Shown piece by piece: positions 26,243 to 35,928 of a stretch of 64,000 nucleotides of DNA. The stretch is from Granulicella sp. Its GTDB lineage: Bacteria; Acidobacteriota; Terriglobia; Terriglobales; Acidobacteriaceae. Every line of letters begins with the position of its first letter. Position 1 is the stretch's first letter. The position numbers and the translations under genes were made by a program. The stretch covers positions 1-64,000 of the forward strand of contig JANYLK010000071.1 of assembly GCA_025357875.1 (NCBI GenBank), given 5' to 3'. The notes beneath the pieces are model-generated. The model had not been told where the DNA came from. It did no database searches and saw only the letters and a program-made list of their open reading frames with translations.

Positions 26243-27379
26243 CTAGCGTTCGGCGATGGGGGTGTAGGGCTCCGGATACGGCGGCCCGATGTAGTCTGCG
26301 CGAGGGCGAATCAGGCGATTGTCGTCGAGCTGCTCGATCACGTGTGCAGCCCATCCCGCAATTCGGCTGATCGCGAATATCGGCGTGAACAGATCGATCT
26401 CCACACCCAGAGTGGTGTAGGTCGAGGCGGAGTAGAAGTCCACGTTGGCGTTCAGCTTCTTCTCCTTGTTCACAAACAGCTCGATGGTGCGAGACATGTC
26501 GAACCACTTCGACTTGCCGGATGACTTGCCCAGGTCCTCGGACATCCTGCGCAGGTGGGTGGCGCGCGGGTCTTCAGTGACGTACACGCGGTGGCCGAAG
26601 CCGGAGATTTTCTTCTTCTGCGCGAACATCTGGCGTACATACTCCACCGGATCGGTGCCCGACTCATCGATGGCAATCAGAAGCTTCATCGTCTCGGCAT
26701 TTGCGCCGCCATGCAGCGGCCCCTTAAGCGCGCCGATCGCGCCCACAATCGCCGAGTGCATGTCCGAGAGTGTCGACGCAATCACGCGTGCAGCGAACGT
26801 GCTGGCGTTCAGTTCGTGGTCGGCCTGCAGAATCAGCGCTACATCCAGCGCTCGGGTCGCTGTCTCCGTCGGATTGACTCCGTTTAACATTCTCAGGAAG
26901 TTCGCCGAGTGCGACAGCGTACGGTCCGGATCGACAATCGATTTGCCCTTGCGAATGCGGTCAAAGATGGCCACGATCATGGCGATCTGCGAGGTCAGCC
27001 GGTAGCTCTTGCGCACGTTGCTGTCGTGAGTTGAGTCTTTTTCGTCCGGGTCGTACAGCGACAGCAGGCTAACCGCCGTGCGCAGGACCTCCATCGGCGT
27101 CGACTCATACGGAACGCTGCGCAGAAAATCGTAGATGCGCCAATTCATGGTGCGAGCGGCCGCCAGCTCCCTGCTGAATTCGGCAAGCTGCGACTCGGTT
27201 GGAAGCACGCCAAACCACAGAAGATACGTGGTCTCCTCAAAGTTCGAGTGGTTCGCGAGATCGTGGATGTCAATGCCGCGATAAGCGAGCACGCCTGCTT
27301 CTCCGTCGATCCAGCAGATGGACGACTTGGTGGCGATGATGCCTTCAAGACCCTTGATGGGGAGAACTGCGGATGCCAT
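26243..27379 (-). CDS. gltA: Citrate synthase
   Basis: 378-residue enzyme condensing acetyl-CoA and oxaloacetate in the TCA cycle. Active-site residues are visible: H188 in ADHELNASTF, H223 in GPLHGGANAE, H263 in GFGHRVYVTEDPR and D314 in NVDFYSA. The length fits the short bacterial citrate synthase group, which also contains 2-methylcitrate synthases. No propionate genes are nearby, so citrate synthase is preferred. A GAGGG site lies upstream of ATG 27379. Confidence 0.93.
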   Translation of the reverse strand: MASAVLPIKGLEGIIATKSSICWIDGEAGVLAYRGIDIHDLANHSNFEETTYLLWFGVLPTESQLAEFSRELAAARTMNWRIYDFLRSVPYESTPMEVLRTAVSLLSLYDPDEKDSTHDSNVRKSYRLTSQIAMIVAIFDRIRKGKSIVDPDRTLSHSANFLRMLNGVNPTETATRALDVALILQADHELNASTFAARVIASTLSDMHSAIVGAIGALKGPLHGGANAETMKLLIAIDESGTDPVEYVRQMFAQKKKISGFGHRVYVTEDPRATHLRRMSEDLGKSSGKSKWFDMSRTIELFVNKEKKLNANVDFYSASTYTTLGVEIDLFTPIFAISRIAGWAAHVIEQLDDNRLIRPRADYIGPPYPEPYTPIAER

Positions 27380-27720
27380 AGACGAACCCTCTTCGCGGAA
27401 TGAGACGAACCTTACATACGGTTATAGCGCAGCAGCGAAACGCTTGTCACCAAAATGGGTTAAAGACGGCGTGGCCAGGTTGAACTGTCCGGAAACGCGA
27501 TGGCAGCGGGCTTGAGCGATAATCGCCGCGGACGGGTGTGTGCGTTTCGATCCTGATGATTCAAAGAACCCGTCGCGTCGAAAAATCGTGCCCAGCAATT
27601 ATTCCTACAGCCTCGGCCAACCTCGTTTCGGTGAGCTATATTCGTTATCTGGAGCTTACCCACTGCAGCCAGTAGCAAAACACGCATTTGGGGCAAGCGT
27701 TCCATGGAGGAAGAACGTCA
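27380..27720. other. Divergent promoter region, citrate synthase / coiled-coil protein
   Basis: About 340 bases between two divergent genes. No further gene is supported. The promoters of both genes must lie here, but no motif could be assigned with confidence. Confidence 0.4.
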
Positions 27721-28548
27721 ATGAGTGATACCGAACCAGTCATAGTAGCCGAGCGGTCCGCCTCGGGAGCCTTCATCGCAGCTGTCATTGTGGCCTGCCT
27801 TCTGGGTTTAGGCGCGCTGATCTGGTGCTATGGGCTGCAGAATCACATCACCGCTGCGGAACAGAAGCTCGCCGCCTCCGATAAGCGCAACGACCAACTC
27901 ACCGAACAGCTTGAGGCCACCAAGGCTCGGCTGAGCGCGACCACACAGACGCTGAGTCAGAACGTGGGCGCCACCCAAAAGCAGATTGACGCTCGCACAG
28001 ACACCATCATGGCCGCGCAGAGAGCGCAGAATGCCGCAACCGCAAAGCTTGCGCAGGAGCAACAGGCGGCTGAGAAGCAGATCGGCGCCGTGTCGAACGA
28101 TGTTGCCAGCGTCAAGACCGATGTCGGCGGCGTAAAGACCGATGTGGCGACCACACGAAGCGACCTTGAGACGACCAAGTCGCAACTGCAGCGCGTAGTC
28201 GGCGACGCCGGAGTGATGAGCGGCCTGATCGCCACCAACCACGATGAGCTTGAAGTGCTGAAGCATAAGGGCGATCGCAACTACGTCGAGTTCACACTGC
28301 AGAAGGGTGCCAAACCAACTTTGATGTCGACCATCACCCTGCAATTGAAGAAGGTGGACAACAAGCATTCGCGCTACACCCTCAACGTCAGCGCTGACGA
28401 TCGCAACATCGAGAAGAAGGATAAGAACCTCGATGAGCCGGTGCAGTTTTATACCGGCAAGAATCCCGTTCTGTTCGAACTGGTCGTCAACAACATCGAA
28501 AAGAACAAGGTCTCCGGTTACCTCTCCACGCCCAAGGGCACGCAATAA
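27721..28548 (+). CDS. Single-pass membrane protein with long coiled coil
   Basis: 275 residues. One transmembrane helix (about residues 17-38, FIAAVIVACLLGLGALIW) is followed by a heptad-like coiled coil of roughly 140 residues rich in Ala, Gln, Thr and Lys (for example TEQLEATKARLSATTQTLSQ). A C-terminal globular domain has VEFTLQKGAKPTLMSTITL and YTGKNPVLFELVV. The domain resembles nothing I can name. ATG 27721 is preceded by GGAGGAAG at a good distance. It may be a periplasmic scaffold. A strong terminator follows. Confidence 0.75.
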   Translation: MSDTEPVIVAERSASGAFIAAVIVACLLGLGALIWCYGLQNHITAAEQKLAASDKRNDQLTEQLEATKARLSATTQTLSQNVGATQKQIDARTDTIMAAQRAQNAATAKLAQEQQAAEKQIGAVSNDVASVKTDVGGVKTDVATTRSDLETTKSQLQRVVGDAGVMSGLIATNHDELEVLKHKGDRNYVEFTLQKGAKPTLMSTITLQLKKVDNKHSRYTLNVSADDRNIEKKDKNLDEPVQFYTGKNPVLFELVVNNIEKNKVSGYLSTPKGTQ

Positions 28549-28591
28549 GCGTGTAGCTGCAGCTTGATCGCGATTGAAGTATCGCACCAAC

Positions 28592-28638
28592 GCAGAACGG
28601 GGGACGCTTGACGCGTCCCCCGTTCTGCTTTGCCTTTT
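28592..28638 (+). terminator. Strong bidirectional terminator
   Basis: A perfect 16-base-pair stem, GCAGAACGGGGGACGC (28592-28607) with its complement at 28613-28628, closes a 5-base loop and is followed by a T-rich stretch (tttgcctttt). It lies 44 bases after the coiled-coil protein gene and also just past the lysine-rich peptide gene on the other strand, so it can serve both. Confidence 0.88.
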
Positions 28639-28646
28639 GGGTTGAA

Positions 28647-28703
28647 TTACTTCTTCTTCGCTGCCTTCTTAGCTACCTTTTTGGCTGCCTTCTTCGTTGC
28701 CAT
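28647..28703 (-). CDS. Very small lysine-rich peptide (histone-like tail)
   Basis: 18 codons from ATG 28703 encode MATKKAAKKVAKKAAKKK, the kind of AAKK-repeat peptide found in histone H1-like bacterial proteins, here reduced to the tail alone. AGGGAG lies about 10 bases upstream. A longer frame would extend it by 54 residues with no basic character, so the short start is preferred. The 3' end runs directly into the strong terminator. DNA or RNA binding is plausible but not shown. Confidence 0.6.
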   Translation of the reverse strand: MATKKAAKKVAKKAAKKK

Positions 28704-28736
28704 TTTGCCTATTCTCCCTATCGATGATTTATCGAC

Positions 28737-28759
28737 GCTGCAACCAAGAAAGTTGCAGC
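28737..28759 (-). promoter_or_regulatory. Leader hairpin of the lysine-rich peptide gene
   Basis: GCTGCAAC (28737-28744) and GTTGCAGC (28752-28759) form a perfect 8-base-pair stem around a 7-base loop, about 35 bases upstream of the peptide start on its own strand. An RNA regulatory role is possible. Confidence 0.4.
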
Positions 28760-28974
28760 TAACGAAGGTATAGTTTTGATGAAATTCAGTGTCAAGAAAA
28801 ATCGAACTATTCACGCAATTATTTTTGCACGAGGGAGGCACCTGGATGCGCTCACTCGACTGCAAACGTCGTCGATAAATTACCGTGACGCGCAGATTTT
28901 TGGAATCGTGGTGGCCTCGATGCCATCTACGTCACGCAAAACGTATACTACGGCGTCTATGAAGTGAGGTTGCC

Positions 28975-30198
28975 ATGTTGGATGAATCACAAGCGGTCGT
29001 CATCGTCTCCGCGGCACGCACGCCGGTCGGAAAGTTCCAGGGCGCACTGTCAAGCTTCTCCGCAACCGAGCTCGGTGCGATGGCAGTGCGCGAGGCAATC
29101 GCACGCGCGACCATCGATCCGGCCAGCGTTGACGAGTGCCTGATGGGATGCGTGCTCTCGGCAGGCCTGGGCCAAAACCCCGCGCGCCAAGCGGCTTTGC
29201 GCGGTGGCCTCGCGGATACCGTCTCCTCCATGACGCTCAACATGGTGTGCGGCTCCGGCCTGAAAGCAGTCGCGCTCGCATCGCAATCCATCGCAACCGG
29301 CAACGCCGAGATCGTCGTCGCTGGCGGAATGGAATCAATGTCGAACGCGCCGTATCTCCTCCCCGCCGCGCGAAAAGGATTTCGCCTGGGCGATTCGGTC
29401 GCCGTTGATTCCATGATTCGCGACGGCCTGTGGTGCGCGTGCGAAGACTTTCACATGGGCATGACCGCCGAACTCGTTGCGGAAAAATTCTCCGTCACGC
29501 GGGCTCAGCAGGATGCGTACGCGTTGGAGTCGCATCGTCGCGCTGCCACCGCACAACGCGAAGGACGCTTCGCTGTGGAAATCGCGTCCGTAACTTTGCC
29601 CGCAAAGTCCTCGAGCAACCGCTCCGCGACGCCCGTCGTCATCTCTCGAGATGAGAGCGTACGCGATGAGGCGGTCGACAACCCTGCTGCTGCACTTGAG
29701 GCGCTCGCCGCACTTCGCCCCGCGTTTAGGTCCGATGGCACAGTCACCGCAGGCAACGCTCCCGGCGTCAACGATGCGGCCGCGGCCGTCGTCGTCATGT
29801 CAGCCGCCAAGGCCGCATCGCTCGGACTCAAGCCGCTCGCCACCATTCGCGCACAAGCCACCAGCGGCATCGCGCCGAAGTGGGTGATGATGGCGCCAGT
29901 GATCGGCGTGCAGAGAGTCCTCGCTAAGGCCGGGTGGAGCAGTGACAACGTGGATCTGTTTGAACTCAACGAAGCGTTCAGCGTGCAGGCGCTCGCAGTC
30001 ATGCGTGAACTCTCGCTCACCTCCGACCGCGTGAACGTCAATGGCGGCTCAGTCGCCATCGGCCATCCCATCGGAGCCTCCGGCGTGCGCATCCTCGTCA
30101 CTCTCATCCACGAGATGATTCGCCGAGATGTCCATCGTGGAGTGGCTGCGCTCTGCCTGGGCGGCGGTAACTCGGTCGTGCTCGCCATCGAACGCTAG
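28975..30198 (+). CDS. Acetyl-CoA acetyltransferase (thiolase)
   Basis: 407-residue thiolase that joins or splits acyl-CoA units (acetoacetyl-CoA thiolase type by length and motif). The acyl-accepting cysteine is C92 in [12 protein letters not shown]364 lies in [14 protein letters not shown] and the second catalytic cysteine is C394 in ALCLGGGNS. The N-terminal motif [19 protein letters not shown] is typical of AtoB/PhaA-like enzymes. No partner beta-oxidation gene lies next to it. Confidence 0.92.
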   Translation: MLDESQAVVIVSAARTPVGKFQGALSSFSATELGAMAVREAIARATIDPASVDECLMGCVLSAGLGQNPARQAALRGGLADTVSSMTLNMVCGSGLKAVALASQSIATGNAEIVVAGGMESMSNAPYLLPAARKGFRLGDSVAVDSMIRDGLWCACEDFHMGMTAELVAEKFSVTRAQQDAYALESHRRAATAQREGRFAVEIASVTLPAKSSSNRSATPVVISRDESVRDEAVDNPAAALEALAALRPAFRSDGTVTAGNAPGVNDAAAAVVVMSAAKAASLGLKPLATIRAQATSGIAPKWVMMAPVIGVQRVLAKAGWSSDNVDLFELNEAFSVQALAVMRELSLTSDRVNVNGGSVAIGHPIGASGVRILVTLIHEMIRRDVHRGVAALCLGGGNSVVLAIER

Positions 30199-30285
30199 CG
30201 GCTGCTGTTCGTTGGTAACGTCGTAATTCGCGCTACCGCATGTGCATATTATTTCCAACGCAAACCAGATTCGTCAGGAGCTCGT

Positions 30286-30576
30286 TCAGGCTGCCCTGTT
30301 GGAATTTCTAGGCGACTTGATACTGCAGGCAGGATTGTTACCCATTGAACTCTTCTGGCTGACCCGACTCGCGTCTGATCGTTTCTGCGAAACATTGTCG
30401 ATCTGATCCTGCTGATCCGTTGCCGTCCCGTACCGCGCGTAGAAGCGCTTGTTGCATGTCAGACAACGGGCCGGCCGCAGCCCAATCCAGGACATCACCC
30501 AATCGAAACCCTTACGGTGCAATGCATAACAGGCCTGACATTCGCAGCGTGGGCACATGTAATCTGACGGCAACAT
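30286..30576 (-). CDS. Small zinc-ribbon protein, function unknown
   Basis: 96 residues from ATG 30576. The N-terminal part has CPRCECQAC and then RCLTCNKRFYARYG, giving two CxxC pairs with the spacing of a zinc ribbon around GFDWVMSWIGLRPA. The C-terminal half is low in hydrophobics. The start is uncertain because ATG 30558 and a TTG at 30648 are also open. Similar short proteins occur in Acidobacteriota, but no function is known to me. Confidence 0.55.
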   Translation of the reverse strand: MLPSDYMCPRCECQACYALHRKGFDWVMSWIGLRPARCLTCNKRFYARYGTATDQQDQIDNVSQKRSDASRVSQKSSMGNNPACSIKSPRNSNRAA

Positions 30577-30672
30577 TCCGTATAAGATGCAAAAGTGTGC
30601 AGATGCGTTACCCCAATGAATACGCGGCTTGATCTTATTGAAGTGCAAGGATTTGGCTATCGAATCGCGCCC

Positions 30673-31422
30673 CTAGCCGCGCAGACGCAGATATAGATAC
30701 ACGCCTGTGATCGCGTCTTGAAAAAAATGCGCAATCATCACGTGGCGCAAGTTGCCACGTCGGACTGCGATGATCGCGTAGAACGCACCGAGTCCGCCAA
30801 TCTGGATTACTGCTGCGCTGCCTTCGTAGAAATGCATGCAGGCAAAGATCAACGTGCTCAAGCCAATCGCCGGAGCAAAGCCTCCAAACCACCGCCCGAA
30901 TTGCCGCAGCAGGTATCCGCGAAAGAGGAACTCTTCGCATACCCCCGCAGTGAGGCTCACCAGAATCCACACCGGAAGTTCGAAGAAGTTGTGCGGCGCG
31001 ATGGACGATACGGCGGTCTGCCTATGACTCAAATGGGTGGGTCGGAGCAGTAGCCCGAGCACGAGGGCTACTCCCATTCCACCGAGATAAACCAGAAAAC
31101 CCCTCCCAACATCGGCGAAGATATTTCCAGTTCGCAGGTTACCGAATGCTGCCACGATGAACTGCCGCCGATGATAGAGCCCTGCGATCGTCGATCCGAC
31201 CAGCAGATACATCATCACCATCTGGAATAGGTAGATGACCGCGCGTGGCGCCCTCTCCATCATGGCAGCCGGCGAATGCAGCGCTCCATACGTCGCCCAC
31301 AGCGCGAGCACGGCGAGGATGAATACGGTATGCGGCCAAGGTGCAACCGCATCCGGCCGCAACAATACACCAGCAGCAGTTTCGAACGCAGGCTCGGACT
31401 CGGATTCCACCAATTCAGGCAT
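30673..31422 (-). CDS. CPBP-family intramembrane metalloprotease (CAAX protease)
   Basis: 249-residue membrane protein with several helices. The CPBP/Abi motifs are in order: CEEFLFRGYLLRQF (EExxxR), then FACMHFY with the histidine, and MIAHFFQD near the C-terminus. These residues bind the metal in Rce1-like proteases. Target proteins are unknown. It follows sdaA by 47 bases on the same strand. Confidence 0.9.
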   Translation of the reverse strand: MPELVESESEPAFETAAGVLLRPDAVAPWPHTVFILAVLALWATYGALHSPAAMMERAPRAVIYLFQMVMMYLLVGSTIAGLYHRRQFIVAAFGNLRTGNIFADVGRGFLVYLGGMGVALVLGLLLRPTHLSHRQTAVSSIAPHNFFELPVWILVSLTAGVCEEFLFRGYLLRQFGRWFGGFAPAIGLSTLIFACMHFYEGSAAVIQIGGLGAFYAIIAVRRGNLRHVMIAHFFQDAITGVYLYLRLRG

Positions 31423-31468
31423 GAACGTATGCTACGTCCGATGTTGCTCAATCAACACGGAGATTCCG

Positions 31469-32968
31469 TCAGCACTCGATCACATTCAACGCCAGCCCAG
31501 CCAGGCTTGTCTCTTTATACCGCGACTGCATATCCATCCCGGTTTGATACATCGTCTTGATGATCTGATCGAGTGACAACTTATGCTCTTCCGTCTCATG
31601 CATCGCGATGCGGCTGGCGTTGATCGCCTTCACCGCTCCCATGCCATTGCGCTCGATGCACGGGATCTGCACCAGCCCGCCGATGGGGTCGCACGTCATC
31701 CCAAGGTTGTGTTCCATCGCAATCTCGGCGGCGTGTTCGACCTGGCCATTCGTCCCATTCTGCGCGGCGACCAGGCCACCTGCAGCCATCGAGCAGGCCA
31801 CGCCCACTTCGCCCTGGCAGCCCACCTCCGCGCCGGATATACTCGCGTTTTCCTTATATAAGATCCCGATCGCTGCCGCCGTCAGCAAGTAGCGCAGCAG
31901 CCCTGCCTCCTTTTCCGCATCACTGCGACCCTCGCACAGGAAGTGCAGATAGTAGAGGGCAATCGCCGGAATGACGCCCGCCGCGCCGTTCGTCGGCGCC
32001 GTTACTACACGCCCGCCGGCGGCGTTCTCCTCATTCACCGCCATGGCCCACATGGTCACCCAGTCCAACGCAGCCAGCGGATCTGGTTTGTAGATTGAGG
32101 CATTCTTGCCACCCAGCTCCTGTTCGCGAAGTCTTTTCGCCAAGCCGGGAGCACGCCTCCGGACCTTCAACCCGCCCGGCAAAATTCCTTCGACCTCCAT
32201 CCCTCGCTGAGCGCAAGCCTTCATTGCATGCCACAACATCCTTATCGAGCCGCGCACGCGATCTTCACTCGACGGCGCGACAACCTCCGCTACCGGCCTG
32301 AGGATGTGCACGCGCTCGTCGGCCAGCAACGCGCACTCATTTGCCAGAACCAATCCTGCAATTGTCAACTGATGCTCTCCAGCGACCCGCAACAACTCCG
32401 CCGCATTGCGATATGGATACGGCACTACCCGCGTCGAAACTGAACCACTCGCATTCGTAATTCGCTCGGCCTCCGACACAATAAATCCGCCACCGACGGA
32501 ATAGAACACATCGGTCGCAAGGTCGGTCCCCTCTGCATCGAACGCCGTAAACCGCATTCCGTTCGGATGGGACACAACGCCAGCGTCCGGATACATCTGG
32601 CTCCGCCGAAACCTCAGGTCCGATTCGTCGCCCGACCCCACCTCGCGAAACGGAATCTCCAGGCGTCCACCAAGCCGCAGCAGCGACGTCGCCCGCACCT
32701 CGTGGATCTTCACCTCCACCGTCGACGGGTCCACCGAATCTGGAGCTTCACCCATTAACCCCAGCAGCACCGCACGATCCGTGCCATGCCCAATCCCCGT
32801 CAGCGCCAGCGAACCGTAAAGGTCCACTGTCAACCGCGCCGTTCTATCCAGCACACCCTCCGCGTCGATCTGCCGCACAAATCGCAGAGCTGCCCGCATC
32901 GGCCCCACAGTATGCGAGCTCGACGGCCCAATCCCTATCTTGAATAGCTCAAACAGGCTCGTATTCAC
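31469..32968 (-). CDS. sdaA: L-serine dehydratase, single-chain iron-sulfur type
   Basis: 499-residue enzyme that deaminates L-serine to pyruvate. The alpha and beta domains are fused. The N-terminus carries [20 protein letters not shown]. The C-terminal catalytic domain has [17 protein letters not shown] and the cysteines of the iron-sulfur cluster in [12 protein letters not shown] and [17 protein letters not shown] 32968 is chosen because the family usually begins right before this serine-leucine motif. ATG 33025 would add 19 residues, overlaps the previous stop as TAATG and is an alternative. Confidence 0.92.
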   Translation of the reverse strand: MNTSLFELFKIGIGPSSSHTVGPMRAALRFVRQIDAEGVLDRTARLTVDLYGSLALTGIGHGTDRAVLLGLMGEAPDSVDPSTVEVKIHEVRATSLLRLGGRLEIPFREVGSGDESDLRFRRSQMYPDAGVVSHPNGMRFTAFDAEGTDLATDVFYSVGGGFIVSEAERITNASGSVSTRVVPYPYRNAAELLRVAGEHQLTIAGLVLANECALLADERVHILRPVAEVVAPSSEDRVRGSIRMLWHAMKACAQRGMEVEGILPGGLKVRRRAPGLAKRLREQELGGKNASIYKPDPLAALDWVTMWAMAVNEENAAGGRVVTAPTNGAAGVIPAIALYYLHFLCEGRSDAEKEAGLLRYLLTAAAIGILYKENASISGAEVGCQGEVGVACSMAAGGLVAAQNGTNGQVEHAAEIAMEHNLGMTCDPIGGLVQIPCIERNGMGAVKAINASRIAMHETEEHKLSLDQIIKTMYQTGMDMQSRYKETSLAGLALNVIEC

Positions 32969-33024
32969 GTTGCTATTGTAGGCCGTTGTACAAAGAGGCA
33001 CCCACACGCTGCGGAGGCTTTGCA

Positions 33025-34062
33025 TTATTTAGGGATCGCAGGCATCTTGGTCGAATCTGGCGTAGTCAACCGCTTCCCTTTGCGCTTGGGGGTGACTGCG
33101 TTTGTAGTCTGTGGCTCCGGCCCAGGCGTTCCCGTCGTGCGCAGATACGCCGCCGCTGCAGTTAGCCGCACCGGCTGTTTAGGGTCCGCCAGCAGCGCAT
33201 ACACTGCCATGGAAGTTGCATTGTCGTGGTAGCCCGCCATCGCCTTCGCCGATGCCGCGCGCACCGTTTGGTCCCTATCTTTCAGCGCTGCCATCAACTC
33301 GTTGTGGATCGGCGCCGTCTTCTCCTGCGAAATCTGCTCAATCGCCGACGCGCGCGACAGATCGCCACCGTTCTGACGAACATATTCATACGCCGTGATT
33401 CCGTAGCCGAACGGTCCCAGCATCATCGCCGCGCCCTGCATCGCGCCCACCCGCGCCAACATCACCGGGTCATGCAGATCTTTGCTGATCTTGTGCCTGG
33501 CCCCTTTCATCATCGTAGGACCCGCGCTGCGCTCTCCATCCACCACCGACATCAGAATGTCCTCGCCGGATCTGTCCCCCATCTTCCACAGCGTCATCGC
33601 CGCGGTGAAGGCCACCTGCGGCTCCTTGTCGTCCAGCAGGTTGCGCACGCCCGTGGTCAAGTTGCGATTCTTCGACTGGCCCGCGGCCAGCACTGCCGCC
33701 GTACGCACATCCAGGTCCGCATCAGCCATCGCGTCGGCGATCATCTTCTCCGAGGTGGAATTGCGCAGCAGTTCCAGCGCTGCCAGCGCCTGAATCCGAG
33801 TCTGCGGATGTTTCGCATCGGCCATCGCGTCCGCCAGCATCTTCCACGCCAGGCGGTCCCGCTCCTCGAGAGTGGCTGCTGCCGGCGTCGTTACCGCAGG
33901 TGCATCCGCGTCCCCAACCACCGCGGCGTCCGCCTTGGTCGTGTTCACCGGATCCTGCGCGTGAGCGGCCACGTTCCCCATGGAGACAAAAGTAAGCAGA
34001 AGGACGGCACTCCATGTTCCACAACAAAGTTTTCTGGGCCAGCAATTCGTCTCGACGTTCAT
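33025..34062 (-). CDS. Secreted HEAT-repeat protein
   Basis: 345 residues. A signal peptide (about residues 15-36) ends near NVAAHAQ. An alpha-helical repeat domain follows, with units such as MADAKHPQTRIQALAALELL, MADADLDVRTAAVLAAGQSK and LLDDKEPQVAFTAAMTLWKM, the HEAT pattern. The C-terminus is Pro/Lys-rich. ATG 34062 has AGGGAG 7 bases upstream. Its stop overlaps the longer sdaA start. Function is unknown, and protein-protein scaffolding is usual for such repeats. Confidence 0.8.
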   Translation of the reverse strand: MNVETNCWPRKLCCGTWSAVLLLTFVSMGNVAAHAQDPVNTTKADAAVVGDADAPAVTTPAAATLEERDRLAWKMLADAMADAKHPQTRIQALAALELLRNSTSEKMIADAMADADLDVRTAAVLAAGQSKNRNLTTGVRNLLDDKEPQVAFTAAMTLWKMGDRSGEDILMSVVDGERSAGPTMMKGARHKISKDLHDPVMLARVGAMQGAAMMLGPFGYGITAYEYVRQNGGDLSRASAIEQISQEKTAPIHNELMAALKDRDQTVRAASAKAMAGYHDNATSMAVYALLADPKQPVRLTAAAAYLRTTGTPGPEPQTTNAVTPKRKGKRLTTPDSTKMPAIPK

Positions 34063-34203
34063 ATCGTTCTCCCTGTTCCGTTCGACATCCATCTATTACT
34101 ACCGCAAGTGGATGCGAAACCGAGAGCGTGCAAGAAAAGTATGTGCAGGAAAGATGCTGATGCCCGATTGAACCCCGAACACACACTCCGGTGTGCTGGT
34201 CTT

Positions 34204-34902
34204 CTACGGGAATCCATACTGTGCGGCCTGCGTTTGCAACTCGCCCCACTTCTCGCCCAAACCTGCAGGACTGGCATCGCTTCCGCTCTTCGCGGTGCTA
34301 AAGATTCCGTGTGCATTCTGGAAGCACGGCACCGCAATCGCTGGCGCGAACGGCGTAGGCAAACTCGGAACCGCGGTCTGCGGCTGACTGAAGTTCAGCG
34401 CATAGGCCAGGTTGCTGATGTCGCTGCTGGCATCGCGCGGCGTCAGCGGAGCTAGACCCCAGCGCCACTTAATCATCTTCAGCACCGACGTGCGGTCGTA
34501 GACCAGCGAACGGATCCGCGGATTCTTCGCATCGCCTCGCGCAAAAGGAAAAGCAATCACAACCGGTAGCCAAAACCCGAGCAGCGCCTTTCCGCCAACA
34601 ACGTCTGCATCCACCAAATTGGGAGCCGTAGCACGCGGCGGCGCAACGTGATCGAAGAAACCTCCCCATTCATCGAAAGTGAAGACGATGACCGTGCTTG
34701 ACCAGCCAGCCCCATTTGCTACGGCCTGGAACAAGTTATGCAGAAAGAGAACGTGCTCGCGAATATCTGCGTGCGGATGGTCGTCATTGCCCGTTCCATC
34801 ATCGAGCACGGTGTAGAACGGATCGACAAACGAGGCCGCAGGCAGCGTGCCATTCGCGGCCTGTGTCAGAAATTCGCTGTGCAGCTTCGATATCCCAACA
34901 TA
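34204..34902 (-). pseudogene. Phosphoesterase, C-terminal part only
   Basis: The minus strand encodes the middle and C-terminal parts of an alkaline-phosphatase-fold phosphoesterase. Visible pieces are ISKLHSEFLTQAANGTLPA, DDGTGNDDHPHADIR, VFTFDEWGGFFDHVAPP, SVLKMIKWRWGLAPLTPRDA and the end SLPTPFAPAIAVPCFQ. The homologous sequence stops at about 34902, where no start codon for a full-length enzyme exists and the catalytic N-terminal domain is missing. The first GTG in frame is 34809. The break coincides with the start of another phosphoesterase fragment on the opposite strand. Confidence 0.75.
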
Positions 34903-34904
34903 CT

Positions 34905-35156
34905 GTGCTTCTAATCGTCTCGCCCTACGCGAAACACAATTACACCGACCATCGCGTAACCGATCAGTCGCCCATACTCCGCTTCATTGAAGACAACTGG
35001 AACTTTGGCAGAATCGGCAACGGCTCCACAGACGCGATCGCGGGCACGCTCAACGGCATGTTTGACTTCGACGACCACGAGCAATCCAACACCAAGCTGA
35101 TCCTCAACCCAACCACCGGCCAGCCGGTAGGCCACGATAATGGCGACGATTGCTAG
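34905..35156 (+). pseudogene. Second phosphoesterase, extreme C-terminal part only
   Basis: From 34905 the plus strand reads VLLIVSPYAKHNYTDHRVTD, SPILRFIEDNWNFGRIGNG and TDAIAGTLNGMFDF, then NPTTGQPVG and a stop at 35156. This is the C-terminal end of a different phosphoesterase subfamily. No upstream domain is present in this frame (34698-34904 gives unrelated text). The fragment begins where the minus-strand phosphoesterase is cut, so both halves meet at about 34903. Confidence 0.72.
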
Positions 35157-35876
35157 TTCCGACCAGCATTGCTCCATCTCGCCTCTGCCGCTTCTCGTCT
35201 CATGAGTTGCGTCAGAGGCTTTCTTCTTTAATGCGATGCCTGATCCACTCCAATCCCCGGAGAGCGTGGAGGAGAGATTGCCGCCGAGGGCTGTGCTGCG
35301 GTCGCTCCACGATACTCGGCGATCCGGTTCATTCTGCTCCTGGGCCGAGAGTATGCCTGCATGGAGTTCAATAGGCGACGGTGCGCCCGGTCATCCAAAC
35401 CAGGCAAATGGCGGATATCAACCTCTATCAAAGGCTGCGCGGCTTAGCTCTTGTGATTCTTGCCGGCATCGCTGAGTGGGGAGTCGCCACCGTGACGGGC
35501 GGCATTGACGTTGATTATCTGGATCATTGGCTGCGTCCAGATAATTCTTCTGGCCGGGGGGGGAACAATCTGTTGCTCGTTCATCGGGACGTGTCCATTC
35601 CCAGCAGCGGATGTGGTTCTCCGCGGAATCATGGCAATGGAATATCGCTTCTAATAGAGGAGCAGTGACGACTCAATCGCGTGGATGATCAATTTTGATC
35701 GTCCCAAGCGTACCACGTCTTAGTCGGCCGGATGTTCCCTAATGAGTAAACACACTTTCAAAACCAACGCCTCTATTTCAGTCCGGCAAAAACGATTTAT
35801 CCGAGCGGATGCGCACGTCGACGAATCAGAGCGATGAACCTAAAGCGCAATTCAAACTTATCGAGCTGCTATTCGC
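35157..35876. other. Gene-poor region after the phosphoesterase fragments
   Basis: About 720 bases. A 95-codon plus-strand frame (35381-35668) has a hydrophobic start but no recognisable family and no good ribosome binding site. Also seen are a run of eight G (about 35554-35561) and a short palindrome GATCAA-TT-TTGATC (35687-35700). It may be degenerate coding sequence left by the same rearrangement. Confidence 0.4.
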
Positions 35877-35904
35877 AAAAAACCGCCCCCGATTAAGGGG
35901 GCGG
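35877..35904 (-). terminator. Intrinsic terminator of the TIGR03118 gene
   Basis: Read on the minus strand, CCGCCCC pairs with GGGGCGG (35898-35904 and 35883-35889) and is followed by six T (35877-35882 complement). It lies 24 bases past the stop at 35929. Confidence 0.88.
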
Positions 35905-35928
35905 GGAGGAAGGGAGGCACTTACAACC

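Noticed and set aside
34698-34904. N-terminal part of the plus-strand phosphoesterase frame
   Set aside because: The text before 34905 is unrelated to phosphoesterases and antisense to the minus-strand phosphoesterase fragment, so it is not part of the gene.
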